From contig JBGUZF010000095.1 of assembly GCA_045222795.1 (NCBI GenBank), positions 1 through 13,662 on the forward strand: DNA of 13,662 nt, given 5' to 3'. The notes beneath the pieces were generated by a model. That model did not search any database, had not been told where the DNA came from, and saw only the letters and a program-made list of their open reading frames with translations. The stretch comes from Colimorpha sp045222795. GTDB lineage: Bacteria > Bacteroidota > Bacteroidia > Bacteroidales > P3. The position numbers and the translations under genes are program-made. Below, one piece after another: positions 6,646 through 13,029 of this stretch; within the stretch, counting starts at the first letter, position 1; each line of letters begins with the position of its first letter.

Positions 6646-7194
6646 ATGAAAGAACTGGCAATGCATGTGTACGACCTGATGGAGAACTCCACGGCCGCCA
6701 ACTCAAAGGATGTCAAGCTGACCATTGTGGACAGTTTGAAGAACAACGACTTCCACTTCACCATCGAGGACAACGGCAAGGGCATGAGCCCCGAGTTCCT
6801 CGCCAAGGTCACCGACCCCTATACCACCAGCCGCACCACCCGCAAGGTTGGCCTCGGCCTGCCGCTGATAAAGATGAACACCGAGAAATGCGGCGGCGGC
6901 ATGAAGCTCACCTCCGAAGTCGGTGTGGGCACCCGCCTAGAATTCTGGTTTGAACACAACAACTGGGACCGCCCGCCCATGGGCGACCTCCCTGGCACCC
7001 TTGTCATGCTCCTCTCGGCACACGAGGACATCCATTTCGTTATCACCTACCGCACCGACGAGGACGAGTTTGTGCTCGACACCGACGAGCTCAAGGAGGC
7101 CCTCGACGGCATGTCCATGAACGACATCCACATCATCAACTACCTCAAGGAGATGATCTCCGAAAACCTCAAGGAAATCCACGCCAACGAATGA
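6646..7194 (+). CDS. Stand-alone GHKL (HATPase_c) ATP-binding protein, hydrogenase-associated type
   Basis: A 182-residue protein with a GHKL ATPase domain at residues 1-105: N box MENSTAANS (Glu13, Asn14), G1 box EDNGKGM (41-47), and RTTRKVGLGLPL (63-74) for the G2 box and ATP lid. There is no sensor, DHp domain, phosphoacceptor His, transmembrane segment or signal peptide, so it is not a normal sensor kinase. The C-terminal module (about 108-180), starting WDRPPMGDLPGTLV and including DEFVLDTDELKEAL, matches my memory of small ATP-binding proteins that precede NuoE-like and [FeFe]-hydrogenase genes in Clostridia and Thermotogae. Its role there is not firmly known; it may be a switch or anti-sigma-like kinase. 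No hydrogenase gene is in view. The stop overlaps the next start (ATGA), indicating coupling with the phosphoesterase. Confidence 0.83.
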   Translation: MKELAMHVYDLMENSTAANSKDVKLTIVDSLKNNDFHFTIEDNGKGMSPEFLAKVTDPYTTSRTTRKVGLGLPLIKMNTEKCGGGMKLTSEVGVGTRLEFWFEHNNWDRPPMGDLPGTLVMLLSAHEDIHFVITYRTDEDEFVLDTDELKEALDGMSMNDIHIINYLKEMISENLKEIHANE

Positions 7195-7676
7195 AGCGGA
7201 TCGGCGTTTTGAGCGATACTCACGGCGTGGTGCCCAAGCAGGTGTACTCCTTCTTCAACGACTGCGACGAGCTGTGGCACGCCGGCGACCTCGGCCCCGG
7301 GGTGCTCGAGGAACTTCGTTCGTGGAAGGAGGTGCGCGCCGTTTTTGGCAACTGCGACAGTTTCGCCCTGCACTACGAATTGGAGGAGCGTGCCTTCTTC
7401 GAGGTCGAAGGGCTGCGGGTGCTGATGACGCATATCGGCGGCTGGCCGGGCCACTACCCCCACGAGCTGCGCCGCACGCTGGAACTGGCCAAGCCCGACA
7501 TCTTCGTCTGCGGCCACAGCCACATCCTCAAGGTCATGTACGACAAGGATATGGGTTTCCTGCACATCAACCCCGGTGCCTGCGGCCATCAGGGCTTCCA
7601 CAAGGTCGGCACCCTGGTGCGATTCACCATCGACGGCACCCCCAAAGACCTCGAAATAATGGATTTCCCAAAATAA
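7191..7676 (+). CDS. YfcE/MJ0936-type metallophosphoesterase
   Basis: A 161-residue cytoplasmic calcineurin-like phosphoesterase of the small YfcE class (typical length 155-185). The two-metal site is complete: Asp9 and His11 (SDTHG), Asp33 (HAGD), Asn54 (GNCD), His81 (MTHIGG), and His109 with His111 (CGHSH). The closing INPGA strand (126-130) is also typical. Such enzymes hydrolyse phosphodiesters in vitro, and the natural substrate is usually unknown. The ATG overlaps the TGA of the GHKL protein by four bases, so the two form a two-gene operon, which ends at the terminator at 7680-7710. Confidence 0.88.
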   Translation: MKRIGVLSDTHGVVPKQVYSFFNDCDELWHAGDLGPGVLEELRSWKEVRAVFGNCDSFALHYELEERAFFEVEGLRVLMTHIGGWPGHYPHELRRTLELAKPDIFVCGHSHILKVMYDKDMGFLHINPGACGHQGFHKVGTLVRFTIDGTPKDLEIMDFPK

Positions 7677-7679
7677 TAA

Positions 7680-7710
7680 AAGAGCCGCAACCTGCTTGGT
7701 CGCGGCTCTT
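7680..7710. terminator. Terminator between phosphoesterase and DUF805 genes
   Basis: A perfect 9-bp stem (AAGAGCCGC at 7680-7688 with GCGGCTCTT at 7702-7710). Three further inner pairs (ACC/GGT) follow after one mismatch. The + side continues TCTTCTTTAT and the minus side is A/T-rich (TTTATTATTT), so it can stop transcription from both converging operons. Confidence 0.88.
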
Positions 7711-7738
7711 CTTCTTTATCCCTTAATTCTGCTATTGT

Positions 7739-8278
7739 TTATTCGGCAGGGGTGACGGTCTCTTCTGCGGGGTTGCCCTCGCCTTTGGGGTTGAGGCCGT
7801 ACTTGTTGGGACCGTAGTTGGAGTCCATAAACATCCATACCAGGAAAACGATGCTTATCGCCAAAGCTATCAGCGCAAGCACTAAATAGAGTGCCGTGTT
7901 GGACTGCGATGCCAGGCTGGCGAACATGCTCAGTACGCTTCCGCCAACGGGCAGGAAATACCAGAAGCCCGACTTGCCGATGTCGTGCAGACGGCGCACG
8001 CTGACGGCAATGCTCGGAATGAGTATGGCGAGATAGTAGATGATGTAGATGTACAGCAACGGGCTCTTCAGCAGCATGAGGGTGAGCGCCTCTATGTCTG
8101 GGGCATCTGCGCCTTCAATGCCGGCTTTAATACTGACCGAAATGATAGGCCATATCCAACAGCTGACCAGTATCATCCCAATGATGAAATTAATCAGAGT
8201 GAACCACCAGAATTCCTTGCGACGTGCACGGCCGCTGAAATCGGCATACTGCTTGAAACATTTAATGAACCATTTCAT
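7739..8278 (-). CDS. DUF805 family inner-membrane protein
   Basis: A 179-residue protein with the DUF805 (YhaH-like) signatures: FSGRARRKEFWWF near the N-terminus (14-26), VRRLHDIGKSGFWYF (94-108) in the middle, and MDSNYGPNKYGLNPKG (151-166) after the last helix. Four hydrophobic helices are visible (about 25-48, 73-92, 105-123, 128-150). The C-terminal tail (EGNPAEETVTPAE) is acidic and probably cytoplasmic. The family has no settled function. The gene begins 30 bp after the EamA gene on the same strand and is probably the last gene of that operon, since a terminator follows. The ATG gives the usual MKWFIKCFKQY start. Confidence 0.88.
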   Translation of the reverse strand: MKWFIKCFKQYADFSGRARRKEFWWFTLINFIIGMILVSCWIWPIISVSIKAGIEGADAPDIEALTLMLLKSPLLYIYIIYYLAILIPSIAVSVRRLHDIGKSGFWYFLPVGGSVLSMFASLASQSNTALYLVLALIALAISIVFLVWMFMDSNYGPNKYGLNPKGEGNPAEETVTPAE

Positions 8279-8308
8279 AATTGTTGATGTTTTGGGTTAA
8301 TAATAATG

Positions 8309-9202
8309 TTATTTATTGTTTTTTGCTGGTATCTGCGAAATGACGACACCGGCGATTACTATGCACATGCCGGCTAGTTTGCCCCACGAGAAGGTCTCCT
8401 GTCCGATGAGCAGGGCGGCTATCAGCGAGAAGATGGGTATGGCGTTGTTGAAGATGCAGGCCTCCGAGGCTCCCAGGTTGCGCACGCCGTAGTTGTAGCC
8501 CGCATAGGCCAGCGTCGAGCAGAAGAGGCCTAGCACGAGCAGCAACAGCAGCATCTTGGGGCTCCACGACAGCAGCGGCAATGCCGAACTGTCGAAGGCG
8601 AACGTCAGCGGCAGGAAGTAGGCGAGGCCTATGACGTTCTGCCAGGTGGTGACCACGAGCGGGTGGTATTTATCGACTACTTTGACGAGGAGCAAGGTAT
8701 ATACAACTGCAATAATTACAGCGCCGGATAGGAAGAGCAAGCCTTTGAAGTTGCCAGTGAGTCCTTCGCCGCCCATCAGCATGATGAAGACACCCGTCAG
8801 CGACAGCACCACACCGATAATCAGCGGCAGACGTATGCGCTGGCGGTAGGCAATCCACATCCCGAAGGGAACAAAGAGCGGTATGGTGGCAATAACCACC
8901 GAGGCCAGCGAGCCGCTGACGAGCTGCACTCCCGACGTCTCGCAGAGGTGGTAGATGAATGGCTCGCAGAGGGCAAGCAGCAAAAACCATTTTATGTCCT
9001 GCTTCCGTATCCGTTGCAGCCGCCGTGTAAGCGCCAATGCCGGCAGCATGACGAGCGACGCTATCGCCAGTCGGATGGTAATCAGCACCGTGACAGTCAT
9101 ATGCTCTTCAGTCAGGAACAGCTCCTTGGTCATGATGAAACTGATGCCCCAGAAGATGACAGAGAATGTGATGAGAATATATGTGAGCAGCTTGGAATTC
9201 AT
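8309..9202 (-). CDS. EamA (DMT superfamily) transporter
   Basis: A 297-residue inner-membrane protein with two EamA repeats (about 8-135 and 148-288) and roughly ten membrane helices. Family marks are the FWGISFIMTK segment in the first helix pair, the amphipathic ETSGVQLVSGSLASVV after helix 3, and YNYGVRNLGASEACIFNNAIPIFSLIAALLIG split over helices 8-9. Members export metabolites such as amino acids or take up sugars and nucleotides; the substrate here cannot be told. The start is placed at the ATG at 9202 (MNSKLLTYI). An in-frame GTG at 9262 would add 20 residues encoded mainly by repeat-like DNA and is unlikely. Between tamL and this gene lie only 64 bases of repeat-like DNA, without a terminator, so co-transcription with tamL is expected. 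Confidence 0.87.
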   Translation of the reverse strand: MNSKLLTYILITFSVIFWGISFIMTKELFLTEEHMTVTVLITIRLAIASLVMLPALALTRRLQRIRKQDIKWFLLLALCEPFIYHLCETSGVQLVSGSLASVVIATIPLFVPFGMWIAYRQRIRLPLIIGVVLSLTGVFIMLMGGEGLTGNFKGLLFLSGAVIIAVVYTLLLVKVVDKYHPLVVTTWQNVIGLAYFLPLTFAFDSSALPLLSWSPKMLLLLLVLGLFCSTLAYAGYNYGVRNLGASEACIFNNAIPIFSLIAALLIGQETFSWGKLAGMCIVIAGVVISQIPAKNNK

Positions 9203-9211
9203 TGCGCTATT

Positions 9212-9263
9212 GCTTGAATGTCTTATTTCTTGAATACTTGATTGCTTAATTTCACCTTTCACC
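9212..9263. repeat. Degenerate repeat tract after the tamL stop (CTTGAAT-like and TTTCACC units)
   Basis: Two exact TTTCACC heptamers (9250-9263) end three bases from the tamL stop. They follow a looser run of CTT-containing units (CTTGAAT, TTCTTGA, ACTTGAT, TGCTTAA) over 9212-9249. The heptamer part is clear; the rest is degenerate, with 7-9 base spacing. Confidence 0.6.
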
Positions 9264-9266
9264 TTC

Positions 9267-11639
9267 TTAGAACGGATAGTTGATACCGAAGTTCGTTACT
9301 ATCTGGTTGAAATGCCAGTGTGGCGGACGGAAGCGGTGCGAGAGGGCGTAGCCGGGGTCGTAGAACGGTATGCCGAAGTCGAGGCGCAGGGTGGCTATGG
9401 AGACCGACACGCGGAGACCGAGACCGATGCCCACGGCTACCTCCGACGGCAGGCTGTTCCATTTTATCTCGCCGCCGGGGTACTGCTCCGAGGCGTTGAG
9501 GAGCCACACGTTGCCCATGTCGGCGAAGAGGGCTCCCTCGAAGGCTCCCGCTATCGGGAAGCGTCCCTCGAGGTTGAACACCAGCTGAAGGTCGCCCACG
9601 CGTTCGAGCATATCCTCGCTGCCGTAGTACGAGCCTGGACCGAGGTGGCGCAGCTGCCAGGCGCGCATGGTCGTCGGACCGCCGCCGAAGAAGCTCTTCT
9701 CGTAGGGCATGGATATGGAGTTGCCGTAGGGCAGGCCTATACCCACCAGCAGACGGGCCACCAGCGAGCTCTTGGTGCCCAGGTAGTGGTAGCGTGTCCA
9801 TTCGCCACCGAGGCGCACATACTGAGCGTAGGGCACGCCGAGCACTTGGCGCACACCGATGCTGTCGGCTTCGATGCCCGCAATGTCGCCGATGGCGGCA
9901 AGCAGGTTGCCTGCTGTCTCGAACGAGAGGTGCAGCATGGAGAAGTTGCGCCGCGAGCCGTAGACCTGGTTGCTGTAGGTGAAGTCGTAGCGGGCGTCGA
10001 GGATGAAGTGCGAGCTGTACTGGTATTTCAGGCGCAGGTCGGAGAGCTGGTTGAGGCGCGCGAGGAAGTTGGCGTCGAGGTTCAGTATGCGCACGAAGGT
10101 CATCTCCACGGGCAGCAGCTGGTGGGTGACGTTCTTGTTCCAGCGCCAGTTGTAACCGAACGAGGTGTTGGCAAGCACCCGCTCGTAGTAGTAGCGGTAC
10201 TGGTAGCTGCCGCCGAGGGTGAAGAGGGTGTGGGGTTTGGTGCGGTAGAAGCGGATGCCGTTGGCGAAGGGCAGCAGGAACACCGGCATGTCGAGCGACA
10301 TCTCGAGGTCGGCCTCGAAGGCGCTGAAGCTGTCGTAGAAGCCGCCGCTGCTACGGCTGAAGATAAGCTTGGGCAGCTCGAGGAGCATGGAGCTCTTCAC
10401 GCGCAGCAACTCAGCGCCGCCGAAGAGGTTCTTGTGCTGGTATTCGAGCGAGGTCTGCAGGCCCAGGTTGCCGCCGAGGAAGAACGAGCTGCTGTCCGAC
10501 GAGCCGAGAGGCGATGCATTGGTGAGCTCGAACGAGAGCGACAGCCTCTGCATGGTGCTGTTGATAAGTCGTATGTGGGCATCGACGAGGGGCAGCGTGT
10601 CGGTCGACGACGGCGATTCGGTGAATTCGATGTTGATGTACTTGAAGGTGCGCAGGCCGATTAGCGAGTTGTAGGTGTCGGTGATATAGCGCGGACGGTA
10701 GGTCATACCAGGGAAGACCGCCAGCGAGCGACTGATGGTCTGCGGACGTATGGCCATCGGGCGGTCGTAGATGTACTGCAGGTCGATGCGGCGTGTGGCA
10801 CCGGGGTAGTTGTAGATGAGGGTGTCGAACTGGCGCGGCGCCTCGCGCAGGTTGGCGGTGCTGTTGGGGTAGATGTTGATGTTGTTGATATGGTAGATCT
10901 TCAGCTCCGAGCCGTCGACCACCACGTCGATGCTCAGGTGGCCGCTATGGTAGGTGGTGTCCACGAGGAACGAGATGTTCTCGCCTGTGGCGTGGAAGTA
11001 GCCAGATTCGCGCAGGTTCGACACCAGGCGTGCCCGCTCCGCTGCGAGCACCTCTTGGTCGTAGTAGTCGCCCTCGTGCAGCGGCGAGTCGCTGCGCCAT
11101 TCGTCGAGCATCTTCGCTATCGTGCTGTTGTCGGTGCGGTACAGCACCTCGTCTATCACATAGCGCTGGGTAGCGTTGACGTGGTAGGCTATGGTGATGT
11201 CGCGTTTACGGCGTTTGGTCTTCAGCTCTGCCGTGTCGAAGGTTACCGTGGAGCCGAAGCAGCCCTTGCTCTCGAGCAGCTGGTGCAGCTGCTGCGCCGA
11301 GCGGTAGGTTTTGTTCTCGTCGTAGGCCACCGTGGCCTGTCCTATGCGGCGCCAGTAGTTGCCCCAGAAGGTGCTGTCCGTGGGCGATGCCCAGTTGTAG
11401 ACGTACATGCCCACGCGGCCGAGGAAAAGGATTCTGCTGTTGGGTTTCTGCAGCAGGTAACTCTTCGATTTCTTCAAGGCTGCCGACACCTCCGACGGTA
11501 CACTGCTGCTGTCGGCCATCGTCACGTCGATGTTCTGCCTATAAAGGGCATACTCGTCGTCGGCGAGGTAGCGCGTGTTCGTGCAGCCCGCAAGTGCCAC
11601 TGCCAACAGTAACAATATTATGGCATAAAACCGCCTCAT
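9267..11639 (-). CDS. tamL: TamL-type lipidated BamA/TamA (Omp85) outer-membrane protein
   Basis: A 790-residue Omp85 protein that begins as a lipoprotein: signal peptide with LAVALAGC (Cys19) followed by TNTRYLADDEYALYRQNIDV, the form typical of Bacteroidota TamL, which pairs with TamB to insert proteins in the outer membrane or move lipids. Residues about 100-345 hold POTRA-like repeats (for example RYVIDEVLYRTDNS and ELKIYHINNINIYPN). The last 430 or so residues form the beta-barrel, with many alternating aromatics. The barrel loop motif FFGGGPTTMRAWQLRHLGPG (Met at about 658) corresponds to the conserved RGY-type loop 6 of Omp85 proteins, in the MRAW form seen in this phylum. The chain ends in GINYPF, with the aromatic terminal residue expected of a barrel. 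The ATG overlaps the waaA TGA by four bases. No tamB gene is in view. The main alternative, a canonical BamA, is made unlikely by the lipid anchor. Confidence 0.87.
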   Translation of the reverse strand: MRRFYAIILLLLAVALAGCTNTRYLADDEYALYRQNIDVTMADSSSVPSEVSAALKKSKSYLLQKPNSRILFLGRVGMYVYNWASPTDSTFWGNYWRRIGQATVAYDENKTYRSAQQLHQLLESKGCFGSTVTFDTAELKTKRRKRDITIAYHVNATQRYVIDEVLYRTDNSTIAKMLDEWRSDSPLHEGDYYDQEVLAAERARLVSNLRESGYFHATGENISFLVDTTYHSGHLSIDVVVDGSELKIYHINNINIYPNSTANLREAPRQFDTLIYNYPGATRRIDLQYIYDRPMAIRPQTISRSLAVFPGMTYRPRYITDTYNSLIGLRTFKYINIEFTESPSSTDTLPLVDAHIRLINSTMQRLSLSFELTNASPLGSSDSSSFFLGGNLGLQTSLEYQHKNLFGGAELLRVKSSMLLELPKLIFSRSSGGFYDSFSAFEADLEMSLDMPVFLLPFANGIRFYRTKPHTLFTLGGSYQYRYYYERVLANTSFGYNWRWNKNVTHQLLPVEMTFVRILNLDANFLARLNQLSDLRLKYQYSSHFILDARYDFTYSNQVYGSRRNFSMLHLSFETAGNLLAAIGDIAGIEADSIGVRQVLGVPYAQYVRLGGEWTRYHYLGTKSSLVARLLVGIGLPYGNSISMPYEKSFFGGGPTTMRAWQLRHLGPGSYYGSEDMLERVGDLQLVFNLEGRFPIAGAFEGALFADMGNVWLLNASEQYPGGEIKWNSLPSEVAVGIGLGLRVSVSIATLRLDFGIPFYDPGYALSHRFRPPHWHFNQIVTNFGINYPF

Positions 11640-12964
11640 CCTTGAACTTCCTGTGGTGTGCCGTCGGCTTTGCCGACAACTTCTTGAACTTTCTGAACTT
11701 CTTGTGGTGTGCCGTCGGCTCTGCCGACAACTCCCTTTAAAATTATTTCTGTGCTTCCGAGGTTGGCGTTCATATAGTCGGTGCAGGCCTGCGAGGCTTT
11801 CCTGTAGAACTCCTCATCCCCGAGCAGCCGTTCCAATATGCTCTCCGCTCTCCGCTCTCCACTCTCCACAGCCCAGCCGCCTCCGCGCTCAATGATGTCG
11901 CGGGCCTCTTGGAACTTGTGGTAATTGGGACCGAAGAGTACGGGCTTGCCGAAGGTTACGGCCTCCAGTATGTTGTGGATGCCCACGCCGAAGCCGCCGC
12001 CGATATACGCCACATCGGCGTAGCGGTAGAGCTTCGACAGCAACCCTATGTTGTCGATGATGAGGACCTGACTAGTCGTACTAGTGCTACTAGTGCCACT
12101 AGAGAGACTAGAATATCTGGTGCTACTGGGGAACAGTTTCTCTATCTGCTGCAGGTGCTCCTCGCTTATCACGTGCGGCGCTAGGATTACCTTTAACCTT
12201 TCACCTTTCACCTTTAACCTTGCAAGCAACGCTTCATCAGGCGGCCATGTGCTGCCGCATACGAGCACCTTGCCGTCGTGGCCTTGCAGGAAAGTCTCCA
12301 CCACCTCGTTGCGCTCGGCGGCCTCGGCTATCTGGTGCACGCGGTCGAAGCGCGTGTCGCCTGCTATGCTGAAGTGCTCTATGCCGTGGGACTTCAGCAG
12401 ATGCAGGCTCTCCTCGTTCTGCACGAAGAGGTGACGGAAGCACTCCTTCAACTGGCGCAGATACCATCTGCCCCAGGGCTTGAAGAAGTACTGCCCGGGG
12501 CGGAAGATGGCGGAGAAGATATACGTCGGTATACCCCTACGGCGCAGCGCGCCGAGGTAGTTGAACCAGAACTCGTACTTTACGAAGAACACCGCCTTCA
12601 GGTTCTTTATGCGTCCAATGAAGCAGCGCACCGTGATGGGCAAGTCGGGCGGCAGGTAGCACACGGCCTGTGCCTTTGCGTAGTTCTTCCTCACCTCGTA
12701 GCCCGAGGGCGAGAAGAAGGTGAGCAGCACCTGGTGCTCGGGATGCTTCTCGATGTAAGCCTCCAGAACGGGCCTCGCCTGTTCGAACTCACCGAGGCTC
12801 GCGGCGTGGAACCACACTACAGGGCGTTCGTCGAGCTTCTTTAGCTCCTTGCCCCAATGGTGCCAGCCGCGCAGCATCAGCCGAGCATTGCGGTGCCCGA
12901 ACAGCGCCGCCACATGCACCCCAAACCCGTAAAACCAAATCCCTATGCTGTATATTAGTCTCAT
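11636..12964 (-). CDS. waaA: 3-deoxy-D-manno-octulosonic acid (Kdo) transferase with repeat-derived insertions
   Basis: Transfers Kdo from CMP-Kdo to the lipid A precursor at the inner membrane (also called kdtA). The 442 residues include an N-terminal membrane-associated helix (3-22), the GT30 domain with HAASLGEFEQARPVL (catalytic Glu59 by homology), SPSGYE (85-90), KYEFWFNYL (129-137) and SAIFRPGQ (151-158). The C-terminal CMP-Kdo domain has CGSTWPPDE (236-244), LAPHVISEEH (261-270), IDNIGLLSKLYRYADVAYIGGGF (303-325), GIHNILEAVTFGKPV (328-342) and GPNYHKFQEA (345-354). Repeat arrays encode residues 249-258 (KVKGERLKV region), 281-299 (Ser/Thr-rich) and 366-375 (SGERRAES). The tail from about 412 (VVGRADGTPQEVQ, repeated) derives from a 51-bp tandem repeat, and without it the protein has the usual length of about 410. 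The motifs are intact, so it should be functional. The stop overlaps the tamL start. Confidence 0.93.
   Translation of the reverse strand: MRLIYSIGIWFYGFGVHVAALFGHRNARLMLRGWHHWGKELKKLDERPVVWFHAASLGEFEQARPVLEAYIEKHPEHQVLLTFFSPSGYEVRKNYAKAQAVCYLPPDLPITVRCFIGRIKNLKAVFFVKYEFWFNYLGALRRRGIPTYIFSAIFRPGQYFFKPWGRWYLRQLKECFRHLFVQNEESLHLLKSHGIEHFSIAGDTRFDRVHQIAEAAERNEVVETFLQGHDGKVLVCGSTWPPDEALLARLKVKGERLKVILAPHVISEEHLQQIEKLFPSSTRYSSLSSGTSSTSTTSQVLIIDNIGLLSKLYRYADVAYIGGGFGVGIHNILEAVTFGKPVLFGPNYHKFQEARDIIERGGGWAVESGERRAESILERLLGDEEFYRKASQACTDYMNANLGSTEIILKGVVGRADGTPQEVQKVQEVVGKADGTPQEVQG
11641..11742. repeat. 51-bp tandem duplication encoding the WaaA C-terminal tail
   Basis: Two adjacent 51-bp units with a few mismatches (CCGTCGGCT at 11661 recurs, with its surroundings, at 11712). 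Since 51 is a multiple of 3, the peptide repeats every 17 residues (VVGRADGTPQEVQ / VVGKADGTPQEVQ). Each unit holds an inverted repeat, GTCGGC / GCCGAC, with a 3-base loop (11663-11677 and 11714-11728). Confidence 0.85.
11841..11868. repeat. Heptamer tandem tract (unit CTCTCCG/CTCTCCA) inside waaA
   Basis: Four units (CTCTCCG twice, then CTCTCCA twice). They are translated on the minus strand as the SGERRAES segment, residues 366-375. Seen directly. Confidence 0.9.
12071..12124. repeat. Nine-bp tandem tract (unit ACTAGTGCT) inside waaA
   Basis: Six units of nine bases: ACTAGTCGT, ACTAGTGCT, ACTAGTGCC, ACTAGAGAG, ACTAGAATA, TCTGGTGCT. They encode a Ser/Thr-rich stretch (residues 281-299) as three-residue repeats. 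Unit length differs from the 7-bp tracts. Because 9 is a multiple of 3, copy-number change would keep the frame. Seen directly. Confidence 0.87.
12191..12218. repeat. Heptamer tandem tract (unit CTTTAAC/CTTTCAC) inside waaA
   Basis: Four units (CTTTAAC, CTTTCAC, CTTTCAC, CTTTAAC). They are translated on the minus strand as the KVKGERLKV segment, residues 249-258, just before the conserved LAPHVISEEH. Seen directly. Confidence 0.9.
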
Positions 12965-12999
12965 TTGTTTTAAGTTAAGACCTGCGTAGCCACTTAATA

Positions 13000-13027
13000 C
13001 TTACAGCTTACAGCTCACAGCTCGCAG
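13000..13027. repeat. Heptamer tandem tract (unit CTTACAG/CTCACAG) after the outer-membrane protein stop
   Basis: Four units (CTTACAG twice, CTCACAG, CTCGCAG) that end two bases from the stop codon of the beta-barrel gene (13030-13032, complement) and lie in its 65-bp gap to waaA. No terminator hairpin is seen in this gap, so the two genes may be co-transcribed. Confidence 0.9.
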
Positions 13028-13029
13028 TT

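Noticed and set aside
6597..6953. Plus-strand frame overlapping the start of the GHKL gene
   Set aside because: It begins upstream of the -7 element and encodes no recognisable protein, while the overlapping frame carries N, G1 and G2 boxes.
9203..9262. Upstream GTG extending the EamA transporter by 20 residues
   Set aside because: The extension is encoded by repeat-like DNA, is hydrophilic and is not expected in this family. The ATG at 9202 directly precedes the first helix.
9312..10664. Long plus-strand open frame (450 codons) opposite tamL
   Set aside because: Compositional shadow rich in Glu, Val, Ala and Gly. The tamL frame is continuous through the region and ends in a typical barrel terminus.
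11636..12964. waaA as a pseudogene because of its repeat insertions
   Set aside because: All insertions keep the frame, every GT30 motif is present and the stop is coupled to tamL, so the gene looks functional.
11641..13027. Repeat tracts as a CRISPR array
   Set aside because: Units are 7, 9 or 51 bp with no spacers of regular length, no cas genes are near, and several tracts are translated in frame.
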